Shown here: one piece after another, positions 17,734 through 25,558 of the stretch
How the letters are laid out: every line of letters starts with the position of its first letter
Position numbering within the stretch: position 1 is the first letter of the stretch
Origin: Pirellulaceae bacterium
GTDB lineage: Bacteria; Planctomycetota; Planctomycetia; Pirellulales; Pirellulaceae
Length of the DNA: 64,000 nt
Direction: 5' to 3'
NCBI GenBank assembly: GCA_020852965.1
Contig: JADYZV010000111.1
Location: forward strand, 1 to 64,000
Position numbers and translations under genes: made by a program
Notes under the pieces: model-generated
What the model saw: only the letters and a program-made list of their open reading frames with translations
The model's database searches: none
What the model was told of the DNA's origin: nothing

Positions 17734-18042
17734 ATGAAAAATTCATCCGAGACTGCCAGCGTTTCATACATCCTGCAGAATGTGCTTGGATGTAAGTGGA
17801 CATTGCACATCTTGAGTGAGGTCCGCCGCGGTGTGAATCGCCCGGGACAATTGGTGCGTTCCACCGACGGATTGACTACCAAGGTACTCAACGAACGATT
17901 GGTAAAGCTCGTCCGCTTCGGAATCCTCGACAAAACGAGCTATCCCGAAGTGCCGCCACGAGTGGAGTACGAGTTGACTGAGTTCGGCCAGAGTTTTTCC
18001 AGCCTGCTCGATGAAGTCGATCGCCTTCAAGCCGAACGATAA
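17734..18042 (+). CDS. HxlR family winged-helix transcriptional regulator
   Basis: About 102 residues from the ATG at 17734 (MKNSSETASVSYILQNVLGCKWTLHIL); the frame is open further upstream to 17653, but HxlR proteins are about 100-120 residues. HxlR pattern: LGCKWTLHILSEVRRGVNRPGQLVRSTDGLTTKVLNERLVKLVRFGILDKTSYPEVPPRVEYELTEFGQSF. A Cys sits just before the W of the first helix; some HxlR members (YodB, HypR) sense electrophiles or disulfide stress through a Cys. It is divergent from a CPVC redox protein. Inference: thiol- or quinone-responsive regulator of that gene. Confidence 0.88.
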   Translation: MKNSSETASVSYILQNVLGCKWTLHILSEVRRGVNRPGQLVRSTDGLTTKVLNERLVKLVRFGILDKTSYPEVPPRVEYELTEFGQSFSSLLDEVDRLQAER

Positions 18043-18190
18043 AAGCTCCCCCTTTGATCACGCAATCTCCCCAGTCGCTGTATTTGTGCCTTCGTCAATT
18101 TCTCAATAGAACGACTTTCCAATCATCCGTGTAAATCTGTGCCGATCTGTGGCTAAATCCTTCGTCAACAATTTGAACTCACCTTAGCGA

Positions 18191-18298
18191 CTAAAACACC
18201 ATTCGTTTGAACTCAACCTTCTCCCTTCCAAAGTTAATTAGTAGTCCGACCCTGATTCCCGTGGCTTTCAATTCGTTGAGTAGTTGAGCTTCATCCAT
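18191..18298 (-). pseudogene. GxxExxY family protein, C-terminal remnant
   Basis: The minus strand from 18298 to 18191 encodes 35 residues reading LLNELKATGIRVGLLINFG then REKVEFKRMVF, the conserved C-terminus of GxxExxY proteins (normally about 125 residues). The N-terminal 90 residues, including the GxxExxY motif, are missing. An in-frame TAA lies two codons upstream of the ATG. Next to it, at about 18139-18170, is the dispersed ATCCGTGTAAATCTGTG repeat. The rest of the 18043-18432 gap is featureless. Confidence 0.72.
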
Positions 18299-18432
18299 CG
18301 CTTACAGGAATTCCGTGATTCTTTCTGAAAAACCCGCTAAACAGGGCCAATACGCGCTCGCCGAACCGTTTAAATTGCTAGGTACTCACGGACGATGCGG
18401 AGATTGTTGGGGGCCTAAGGCAGTAGGATTTG

Positions 18433-18543
18433 TCCCGATCGGGATGGTTTTGCTTGACTTGGCTCTGTTTCTGGCCTAAAGTTACCGAGCGGTATAAAAA
18501 CGACCGGTGGGATGCAATTGCGACGGGTTTGTCCCGATCGGGA
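18433..18543 (+). promoter_or_regulatory. hipBA promoter region with two TCCCGATCGGGA operators
   Basis: The perfect 12-base palindrome TCCCGATCGGGA occurs at 18433-18444 and again at 18532-18543, each preceded by TTTG, with centres 99 bases apart. Between them TTGACT (18454-18459) and TAAAGT (18477-18482), 17 bases apart, make a plausible promoter; TATAAA at 18493-18498 is an alternative -10. The second palindrome ends 19 bases before the hipB start. HipB proteins autorepress through paired palindromes, so these are strong operator candidates. Confidence 0.65.
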
Positions 18544-18562
18544 ATCCTTGGGGCGTGAAACG

Positions 18563-18787
18563 ATGACAAAAGTAACCAATCCGCAGGAGATAGGCCAACT
18601 GATCCGACAGCGGCGGAAAGCGGCTGGACTGACGCTCAAAGATGCGGCGGGAATGGCTGGCGTGGGTGTGCGGTTTCTCTCAGAGCTCGAACGTGGCAAG
18701 CCAACGCTGCAAATCGGACTCGCCATCGAGGTTCTGCAACTATTCGGGTTGGAGCTGCACGTGGTCCCGCGAGGTGAGCGGCGATGA
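18563..18787 (+). CDS. hipB: HipB-like antitoxin / HTH regulator
   Basis: About 74 residues from the ATG at 18563 (MTKVTNPQEIGQLIRQRRKAAGLTLKDAAGMAGVGVRFLSELERGKPTLQIGLAIEVLQLFGLEL). This is a Cro/C1-type helix-turn-helix matching short HipB proteins. The frame is open to 18512 upstream, but that would cover the second operator palindrome, so the ATG is preferred. The stop overlaps the hipA ATG by four bases (ATGA), the classic coupled arrangement. It should bind the palindromes upstream and hold HipA in check. Confidence 0.88.
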   Translation: MTKVTNPQEIGQLIRQRRKAAGLTLKDAAGMAGVGVRFLSELERGKPTLQIGLAIEVLQLFGLELHVVPRGERR

Positions 18788-20037
18788 GCGTGCGACTCTT
18801 CGTACACTATCTACAAAACACCATTGGCGAGCTGGCACTGGGGGAATCGTCGATGATGCGGTTTCAATACAGCACCGACTGGATCAACTCGGAACACGCC
18901 TTTCCAATTTCCATCTCGCTACCGTTGGACGGATCATTCTCGACCAGCGCCAGCCACCACTTCTTCGCCAATCTACTGCCGGAAGGGAATGTGCGTCAGC
19001 AGATTTGCCGGTCGCTCGGTATCTCGCACAGCAACGATTTCCAATTGCTCAAAGCCATCGGTGGCGACTGCGCAGGGGCTTTGACCATTGACGCGTCGAG
19101 CGAGTCAGAACCGAAACAATTTTCAGCGCGCTACGAACCCGTTACCGACGAGCAATTGGCGCTGTGGTCTATCGGTACGCCAAATGCTTTTTCTGACGTG
19201 ACTGGCCAAAACGAAGTCCGTTTGTCGCTGGCAGGAGCGCAGGACAAGCTACCCGTGCATGTGGACGGAGAGCAGATCTTCATTCCAATTGCTGACACGC
19301 CAAGCACTTATCTACTCAAGTTCGCATCGCCGTTTTATTCACAACTGCCAGAGAATGAGACCTTCATCACTTTGCTGGCTGGTGCCGTTGGTCTGCCAGT
19401 CATTGATATCCGCCTTCACCAAACCTCCAAGGCTCGCGTAGCCATGATTGCTCGCTACGATCGCATCCTCAGCCAAGGGAACTATCGTCGACTGCATCAA
19501 GAGGATTTCTGCCAGGCGCTGGGCATCAGTTCGACAAACAAGTACGAAAAAGAGGGTGGCCCAAGTTTGCAGCAATGTGCTGAGCTTATCCGTCGCCACA
19601 CGTCATTCCCGCTTGTCGAGCTACAGAAGCTGCTGCGTTGGTCCCTGTTCAACTTGTTGGTCGGTAACGCCGACGCACACGGCAAGAATATTTCGCTACT
19701 CTATGATACCAACGGATCGCCCCGCCTGGCGCCGTTTTACGATCTCGTATGCACTCGCAACTACAAGAAAATCACTCGCCATCTCGCCATGAGCATCGGT
19801 GGGCTATTCGATCCCGACCTGATTGGAAAACAACACCTACGTACTTTGGCTTCCGAGTTGAACATGCGCCCAAATGTCGTGATTGCGGCGACGTCCGCGC
19901 TGATCGAAGAGTTACCAACGGCATTGACCAGCACCGCTGCACAATTCGCAGATCTATATGGCGATTCGCCGGTTCTTGAACGTCTGCCAGTCATCATCCG
20001 CAAGCAAATTCGCCGCACACAAGCGGCGCTGAAGTAG
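18784..20037 (+). CDS. hipA: HipA-like serine/threonine kinase toxin
   Basis: 417 residues, close to E. coli HipA (440). The N-terminal subdomain is MSVRLFVHYLQNTIGELALGESSMMRFQYSTDW..., with the SHHFFANLLPEG segment. The kinase part has the gly-loop-like SLAGAQDKLPV, the ATP-lysine region YLLKFA, ETFITLLAGAVGLPV, MIARYDR, HQEDFCQALG, the catalytic LFNLLVGNADAHGKNISLLY (Asp and Asn present) and the metal-binding PFYDLVC. All conserved residues are intact, so kinase activity is expected. E. coli HipA phosphorylates GltX and promotes persistence; here the target is unknown. Coupled to hipB. Confidence 0.93.
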   Translation: MSVRLFVHYLQNTIGELALGESSMMRFQYSTDWINSEHAFPISISLPLDGSFSTSASHHFFANLLPEGNVRQQICRSLGISHSNDFQLLKAIGGDCAGALTIDASSESEPKQFSARYEPVTDEQLALWSIGTPNAFSDVTGQNEVRLSLAGAQDKLPVHVDGEQIFIPIADTPSTYLLKFASPFYSQLPENETFITLLAGAVGLPVIDIRLHQTSKARVAMIARYDRILSQGNYRRLHQEDFCQALGISSTNKYEKEGGPSLQQCAELIRRHTSFPLVELQKLLRWSLFNLLVGNADAHGKNISLLYDTNGSPRLAPFYDLVCTRNYKKITRHLAMSIGGLFDPDLIGKQHLRTLASELNMRPNVVIAATSALIEELPTALTSTAAQFADLYGDSPVLERLPVIIRKQIRRTQAALK

Positions 20038-20162
20038 TCTAAGAACTAACGCGGATATTTTTTCTGAAATGTCCAACGAGGGGAGGACTCTTTCGCTATG
20101 ACCGTGCCGTGTCCCCTGTACCCCCTATGAAAAGGCTGTGTCTCCCGCGCCCGTGTCCTGGA

Positions 20163-20387
20163 GTAGGCTCGTAACGAGTGCTGCGAGTTACGGCACGGGC
20201 AGAGCATACGGATCGACCAGCAATCGTGTACGCGCGTGTACGCGTCGGAGCATTACGGCCACCGCTGATTTTGGCTTGACATCAAGCGTAGCCCATCGTC
20301 AGGTCGTTACCCGTTGGGACTCGGGAACGCAGCCAATAACCACTTGCTTCGGTCTGCCGTAACTCGCGGTACTCGTTACGAGCCTAC
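20163..20387. repeat. 225-bp GTAGGCTCGTAACGAG inverted-repeat element, copy 1
   Basis: The terminal arm begins GTAGGCTCGTAACGAGTG at 20163 and is mirrored at the right end, closing at 20387. Arms are about 33 bases and run into conserved subterminal blocks (CACGGGC on one side, CTTGCTTCGGTCTG on the other). Copies occur at 30477-30701 (inverted orientation, also 225 bp) and 39681-39873 (193 bp). The interior differs between copies. No gene inside. Confidence 0.85.
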
Positions 20388-20998
20388 AAAGAAGCAGCCA
20401 ACCACCGTGGCCGACAAAGCCGTGTCAGATTTGCCTAACCAACCAATTGGCCCAGCGATGTTATCGTCATCAAAAAGTTATTAAACTCCCACAGCGGGCC
20501 AAGCCTCTCGAGGCCACTGATCGTTGACAGTAGCGTTACACCAGAATAGATCACTCGGATTGAAACGCTCCAAAAACAAGTGGTCGGGTTGGCTCTTCCT
20601 GTCGGACGCGCCGATCCGAGCAGAAAGACGCTGTTGGCACTCAACCACAATCAGGTCGGCGAAGCCGATCAGAATTCCTTCCTTTTTAGCGGACAGGGAG
20701 CAACGCTGCTGAAAGGGATTGAAAAGTTAGCTTCTAATCCGTACGACGATCAGACTGGAAAAGAGATTACTCAATGATGCAAGGGCGCAACCATTGGATA
20801 CGCACAGTTAATAAGCAGCTCAGGATGGGAAACGTATAAGAACGGCATCACTACTGACGACGCTGACACGAACACCGAAAAGGCAAAGGGGGCAAGCCTG
20901 GATGGCAAAATAGCTGGGGGCCCGATATGTGATATGATGTTTGCGGGGCCACGCGCGGCGTTGCCTTCTTCTCATCCAAGCAATTGAAAGGACGAACC
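20388..20998. other. Intergenic region, possible decayed coding sequence
   Basis: A frame at 20580-20777 on the plus strand reads MVGLALPVGRADPSRKTLLALN and ends at ...TGKEITQ; it lacks a ribosome binding site and resembles nothing I know. It may be a gene remnant. Nothing else is recognisable in this 600-base stretch apart from the ribosome binding site of the next gene. Confidence 0.35.
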
Positions 20999-21673
20999 AT
21001 GTCCCGCGGTAGTACAACGAGTGGCGGAGGTTCTGGCGGCAGTTCAGGTAGCGGGGCTACCGCAACACCGCAAGGTGAAACGGTTGACCAATTGGTCGAG
21101 CGTTACCGCAGTATGGTGGCGACTGGGCGCTCCATCGCTCCCATGGCCGCCGATAATCTAGAGTATTGGCTGAATGCTCAGGGGGGAACAAAAGTCATCC
21201 CCGCGCACCATTTCCAGAATAGTTCCGCCGTTAATTCGCACTTGCGTACTAAGCATCGCAGTGTTTTTCTGAGCCAATTCGATCCGAATAAAGGGATCGT
21301 TCCGCGCCTGCGTCGCACCCCGGTGTTACCCACCTACCAGATGACCTGGGAGGATTCGACCTACGCCAATCTTCTGACCGATCTCTATTTCGGATTGGGT
21401 GGTTTCACCGTCAAGTCCATTGTCGATGTGGAAGTAACCAAGGGGGCCGGAAATATGTGGCAGGTGGTCTTCAAGAAATGGACGGCTCAAGTCTTCGACG
21501 ACTACAATTGGGATGCGGGGAAGAGTGTTGTCGTTCCTGGCTGGGGGACGATCCAAGACACCGATGCTATCCGCGTCGAGCAAGCCGGTAGGGCCAAGTC
21601 GTTCCTGATTCAATCGATACCCTGGCAAGTTACCGATCCGACCATTCTAGCCACGGGGCAAGTTTTCGCGTGA
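20999..21673 (+). CDS. Unidentified protein with Gly/Ser-rich N-terminus
   Basis: 224 residues from the ATG at 20999, preceded by AAAGGA at a good distance. The first 30 residues are a Gly/Ser/Thr-rich, probably disordered segment (GGGSGGSSGSGAT). A globular domain follows, with YWLNAQGGTKVIPAHHFQNS, HLRTKHRSVFL, YFGLGGFTVKSI and the C-terminal block WTAQVFDDYNWDAGKSVVVPG followed by an IxDxxxxxxxxAGxAKSFxI pattern. That last block reminds me of C-terminal domains of uncharacterised proteins and some polymorphic-toxin-associated families (DUF6402-like), but the resemblance is from memory and weak. No signal peptide or membrane helix. It stands alone, 250 bases upstream of the PQQ fusion gene. 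Confidence 0.75.
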   Translation: MSRGSTTSGGGSGGSSGSGATATPQGETVDQLVERYRSMVATGRSIAPMAADNLEYWLNAQGGTKVIPAHHFQNSSAVNSHLRTKHRSVFLSQFDPNKGIVPRLRRTPVLPTYQMTWEDSTYANLLTDLYFGLGGFTVKSIVDVEVTKGAGNMWQVVFKKWTAQVFDDYNWDAGKSVVVPGWGTIQDTDAIRVEQAGRAKSFLIQSIPWQVTDPTILATGQVFA

Positions 21674-21923
21674 GTGAAGTGGCTCTACCTATGGTCAGAG
21701 GCTTACCCTTCGGTCTCCATCGGGGTGAGAGAATCAACTATACTGTGAAGTGTTTGAGAATTGCGATTGCGGCTCGCAACGAATAGGATCAAGAAATCCG
21801 CCGTTCGTGTCCATTCTTCGGCGATGCCCCGATAGCAATGGGCAGCAATGGACGACCAGTCGCTCCGACTGCAGATGCATTCTTCGCCCGCCCCAATGTC
21901 CCACCTCGTAAAGATCATCGACC

Positions 21924-24900
21924 ATGAAACGCCTTGCTGCGCTGTTGAGCATTGTACTGACCTGCCCATTCACAATTGCTGCCGACTGGACCACTTGGCG
22001 AGCCGACTCGCAGCGCAGCGGATACACGTCCGATACGCTTTCTGAGAATCTGACTCTGAATTGGACCTGGGTGCCGCAGCATAAGCCGCTTCCGGCTTGG
22101 CCTCGCGATGAACGGATGAGCTTTGATCGAGCCAACCATGTGGTCGTCGCCGCCGGGCTCGTTTGCTTTGGGAGCTCGTCCGACAGTTCGGTGACCGCGC
22201 TGGACACCGCGACCGGAAACGTGCGCTGGAATTTCATCACCGGCGGTCCGGTCCGCTTCGCCCCAACGGTCTGGCAGGATCGACTGTTCGTAACCAGTGA
22301 TGATGGATATCTGTACGCGTTGAAGTTGGCAACTGGGGAATTGATCGAGCGCTGGCGTGGAGGCCCTGCCGATGATCGGGTGCTTGGCAGCAGCCAGATC
22401 GTCTCGCGTTGGCCAGCTCGTGGCGGCGTGGTGATTCGCGACGACGTGCTGTATTGGGGAGCGGGAATCTGGCAATCCGAAGGGATCTTTCTGCACGCCA
22501 TGGATCTGCAAACTGGCGAAGCACTGTGGACCAACGATAGTTCTGGAGGTATCGAGATGCCTCAACCTCACGCAACCGCCACTGCGAAAAGTGGGGTGTC
22601 GGCTCAGGGATACCTGCTCGCCAACGAAGATCAGTTGTTTGTGCCCACCGGTCGAGCTGTCCCGGCTGCCTTTGAGCGCGCGACTGGAAAATTTGAATAT
22701 TATCGCTTGCAAGAGAATACGCAGATAGGTAATACGGCGGCGGTGCTGCATGGCGAGTTGTTCTATAACGGAGGCCACGCGTACCATACGGCAGACGGTT
22801 CCCGCTTGAGCGAGCGGATCCCAGGCACCGTAGCGGCGTTTCCTGGCGGAATTATCCACGGAGTCGGCAATAAACTGGTCGCGATGACCGTCGGGCCCAA
22901 GGATACGTTTGATCGACTTGGCAAACCCATCGTCGTACCCGCTCATGAAGCACGCTGGAGCGTCAGCGACGTACCGGGCGGAACGTCATTGATCGTCGCC
23001 GGTGACAAGGTTGTGTCCAGCGGACAAACGCACATCGCGACGATCAACATTGTCGATGGGAAGCCACTGTGGACTGCGGAGGTAGACGATGTAGCTTATG
23101 GTCTGGCTGTGTCCGATGGTCGTCTGTTTGTCAGCACCGCCAGCGGAGCCATCCACTGCTTCGCGGCGGAATCGGCGGAGTCGGCGCAAAGTGTCGTACA
23201 TCAAACTGAAACTGAAGCGGCGGTTTACGAAGACGATGAAACGATCGCACGGGCGGCAACGGCTATCTTGAAGTCGTCTGGAATTACAGCCGGATACTGT
23301 GTGGATCTGGGGTGTGGCGACGGGCATCTGGCATACGAACTGGCTCGCCAGTCCGACCTGTTCGTAGTCGGTATCGAATCGGACCCCAGCGTGGTCGCCG
23401 AAGCTCGTCGCAAGCTAACAGCGGCCGGGCTGTACGGCGTGCGAGTCTCGATTCACCAGGGGTCGATGTCCGAGACGCAATTACCTGAATCCTTCGCAAA
23501 CGTTGTCGTATCGCGACAGTCGTTATCGCAGGGTGACGGTGTGGTCGACAACGGTGTCGACATCGCCGAAGCGGCCCGGCTGCAGCGGCCGTACGGTGGC
23601 GTGACTTGTTTCGGTTCCCCCGAGAAACTGGTGGTCAAGTCACGTGGAGCACCGCTAGGGGCGGGCGAGTGGACTCATATGTATTCCAATCCTGCGAATA
23701 CACTGTGTTCCACCGATACGATCAAAGGGCCGCTGACCGCCGTCTGGTATCGCGACATCGATTTGAATTTGGCTCAACGGCACGGTCGTCCCCCGTCGCC
23801 CCTGTTTTCCGAAGGGCGGTTATTCGCCGAAGGCCTAGACGAACTGTTGGCGGTCGACGCCTACAACGGACGGCCGCTGTGGCGATTCGAACAGCCTGGA
23901 GTTCTGGATGCCTACAATGCCGACCACCTGGTAGGCTCGGCCGCCACGGGCAGCAATATGTGCATCGCTAACGGTAGTGTTTTTCTGCGTAATGGCGAAA
24001 CCTGCTATCGTATCGACGCGGCCACCGGGAAAGTGAAGGCGACGTTCAAAACACCCTCGCACCCCGACGGTACGACAGCCGATTGGGGGTACATCGCCTG
24101 TCAGGAGGGTATCTTGTTTGGCTCGACGTCCAACGAATCCCACATCGTGCGGCACGCCTACCTGCGCGCCGACGATCACATGCAGAAGCAGTTCTCCGAA
24201 TCTACGTCGCTGTTCGCAATCGATATCGAATCCGGCGAACAGTTGTGGCAATACAACGCGCTGAACTCCATCCGGCACAATGCGATTGCCATCGGTAGCG
24301 AGCGAATCTTTTTGATTGACCGAGTCATGGCAGTGGACGATTTGCTTGCCAGTGCCCCAGCTCGGCGAGGCGAGAAACCCCAACAGCCGGCAACTGAGCA
24401 CGCCACGGGAGAACTCATCGCCTTGGACTTGAAGACCGGAGAACGAGATTGGGCGGCAGGCGAGGATGTGTTTGGAACTACGCTTTCCTTCAGCAACCAG
24501 CACGACATCCTGTTGATGTTCTATCAGCCGACAGCGTTCCGTTTGCCGTCCGAAGTGGGCGGCAGTATTGCCGCGTTCCAAGCTGCTAGCGGTGAAAAGT
24601 TGTGGGAAACCAAGGTTTCCTATAACACACGGCCGCTGATCAATGAGGACACGATTATCGCACATCCTGTAGCATTGGATTTGCTGTCCGGTGAAACGAA
24701 GTCGATGGCCGTCCCGAGGTCGTATGGCTGCGGCCAAGTGACGGGGTCTCGGAACCTGCTAATGTTCCGCTCGGGCACGTTGGGATACTATGATTTCACA
24801 CGCGATGCTGGCACGGAGAACTATGGAGGTATCCGTCCAGGGTGCTGGATCAACGCCTTGCCTGTCGGCGGCTTGGTACTAGTGCCCGACGCCACGGCCG

Positions 24901-24956
24901 GCTGCGTTTGTAGCTACCAGAATCGCTCGTGGATGGCACTGAGAGGCAAGCAGTAA
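21924..24956 (+). CDS. Secreted PQQ propeller - SAM methyltransferase-like - PQQ propeller fusion
   Basis: 1010 residues. The signal peptide is MKRLAALLSIVLTCPFTIAA, followed by DWTTWRADSQRSGYTSD. Residues about 20-420 hold PQQ-type blades (LDTATGNVRWNF, LKLATGELIERW, MDLQTGEALW, VDGKPLWTAEVDD). At about 435-580 a class I methyltransferase Rossmann fold appears: AGYCVDLGCGDGHLAYELA (motif I), GIESDPSVVAEARRKL (motif II acidic residue) and VRVSIHQGSM. The second propeller runs from about 590 to the end (VDAYNGRPLWRFE, IDAATGKVKATF, IDIESGEQLWQY, LDLKTGERDW, FQAASGEKLWE). Fusion of a normally cytoplasmic fold with an export signal is odd. Possibilities: a degenerate binding module, or activity in a compartment with SAM. 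Single gene. Confidence 0.88.
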   Translation: MKRLAALLSIVLTCPFTIAADWTTWRADSQRSGYTSDTLSENLTLNWTWVPQHKPLPAWPRDERMSFDRANHVVVAAGLVCFGSSSDSSVTALDTATGNVRWNFITGGPVRFAPTVWQDRLFVTSDDGYLYALKLATGELIERWRGGPADDRVLGSSQIVSRWPARGGVVIRDDVLYWGAGIWQSEGIFLHAMDLQTGEALWTNDSSGGIEMPQPHATATAKSGVSAQGYLLANEDQLFVPTGRAVPAAFERATGKFEYYRLQENTQIGNTAAVLHGELFYNGGHAYHTADGSRLSERIPGTVAAFPGGIIHGVGNKLVAMTVGPKDTFDRLGKPIVVPAHEARWSVSDVPGGTSLIVAGDKVVSSGQTHIATINIVDGKPLWTAEVDDVAYGLAVSDGRLFVSTASGAIHCFAAESAESAQSVVHQTETEAAVYEDDETIARAATAILKSSGITAGYCVDLGCGDGHLAYELARQSDLFVVGIESDPSVVAEARRKLTAAGLYGVRVSIHQGSMSETQLPESFANVVVSRQSLSQGDGVVDNGVDIAEAARLQRPYGGVTCFGSPEKLVVKSRGAPLGAGEWTHMYSNPANTLCSTDTIKGPLTAVWYRDIDLNLAQRHGRPPSPLFSEGRLFAEGLDELLAVDAYNGRPLWRFEQPGVLDAYNADHLVGSAATGSNMCIANGSVFLRNGETCYRIDAATGKVKATFKTPSHPDGTTADWGYIACQEGILFGSTSNESHIVRHAYLRADDHMQKQFSESTSLFAIDIESGEQLWQYNALNSIRHNAIAIGSERIFLIDRVMAVDDLLASAPARRGEKPQQPATEHATGELIALDLKTGERDWAAGEDVFGTTLSFSNQHDILLMFYQPTAFRLPSEVGGSIAAFQAASGEKLWETKVSYNTRPLINEDTIIAHPVALDLLSGETKSMAVPRSYGCGQVTGSRNLLMFRSGTLGYYDFTRDAGTENYGGIRPGCWINALPVGGLVLVPDATAGCVCSYQNRSWMALRGKQ

Positions 24957-25558
24957 CTGCAGTAGCGGGATTCACACGACGCGTGGGCGCAATAGGCCTG
25001 CCGTTGCTGCTGGTCTAGGACAGGAGAATTTGGTGGCTGGAAACCTTAATAAGCCTCATGTCATTTTTCTGTCTCCAACCCTCCTGCGTTGCTTTTGTCA
25101 TTGCGCGTTACGCGACTCTATAATCAGAATTCGCTGTTAGCGCGCATTGACTGCCAAGGCGTAAGGTAGTGCGTGTTGTTCTCCGTGTTGCGGGTGAGAA
25201 GGATCGAGGGCGCAAAGCTCCAAGGCGAGTTGGAGTGGCCCGAGTTTGAATTTCACCCAACCATTGGGAAGCGCGGGGTTGAACACATACGAACAAGCCG
25301 GAAGATTGACCAAGCTCTCCGGTTACGACGTTTACCTCCAAGAGTGAATCCATCAAAAATAGATTGGTCGTGGTGGACGAGGTTACGAGTCCCCACCTCC
25401 AAATCTATTGTGGTTGAAGCACTAGGCTAGTTTGCTGTGCGTGTTAAGACTAATCCCGAACTGCTGAAGAAAAACAACCTGCGGATCATGCCGCCGGCTC
25501 AGCGGTTTGGATGTTTACCAATTTGGGGGGACTTTAGTACTTGGCAACAGCACAACTT
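24957..25558. other. Intergenic region with repeat fragments and a possible short ORF
   Basis: A half copy of the GTAGTGGACGAGG element lies at about 25368-25393. A 41-codon plus-strand frame from the GTG at 25437 to the stop at 25560-25562 (VRVKTNPELLKKNNLRIMPP...) looks protein-like but has no clear ribosome binding site; it may be a gene fragment. Nothing else is supported. Confidence 0.35.

Noticed and set aside
20435..20650. 71-codon minus-strand ORF in the gap after the 225-bp element
   Set aside because: No ribosome binding site, no recognisable motif, and overlaps another equally weak frame on the plus strand.
21734..22946. Long minus-strand ORFs opposite the PQQ fusion gene (266 and 343 codons)
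   Set aside because: They are shadows of the plus-strand gene, whose signal peptide and PQQ motifs are unambiguous.
23835..24737. 300-codon minus-strand ORF
   Set aside because: Antisense shadow of the second propeller of the PQQ fusion.
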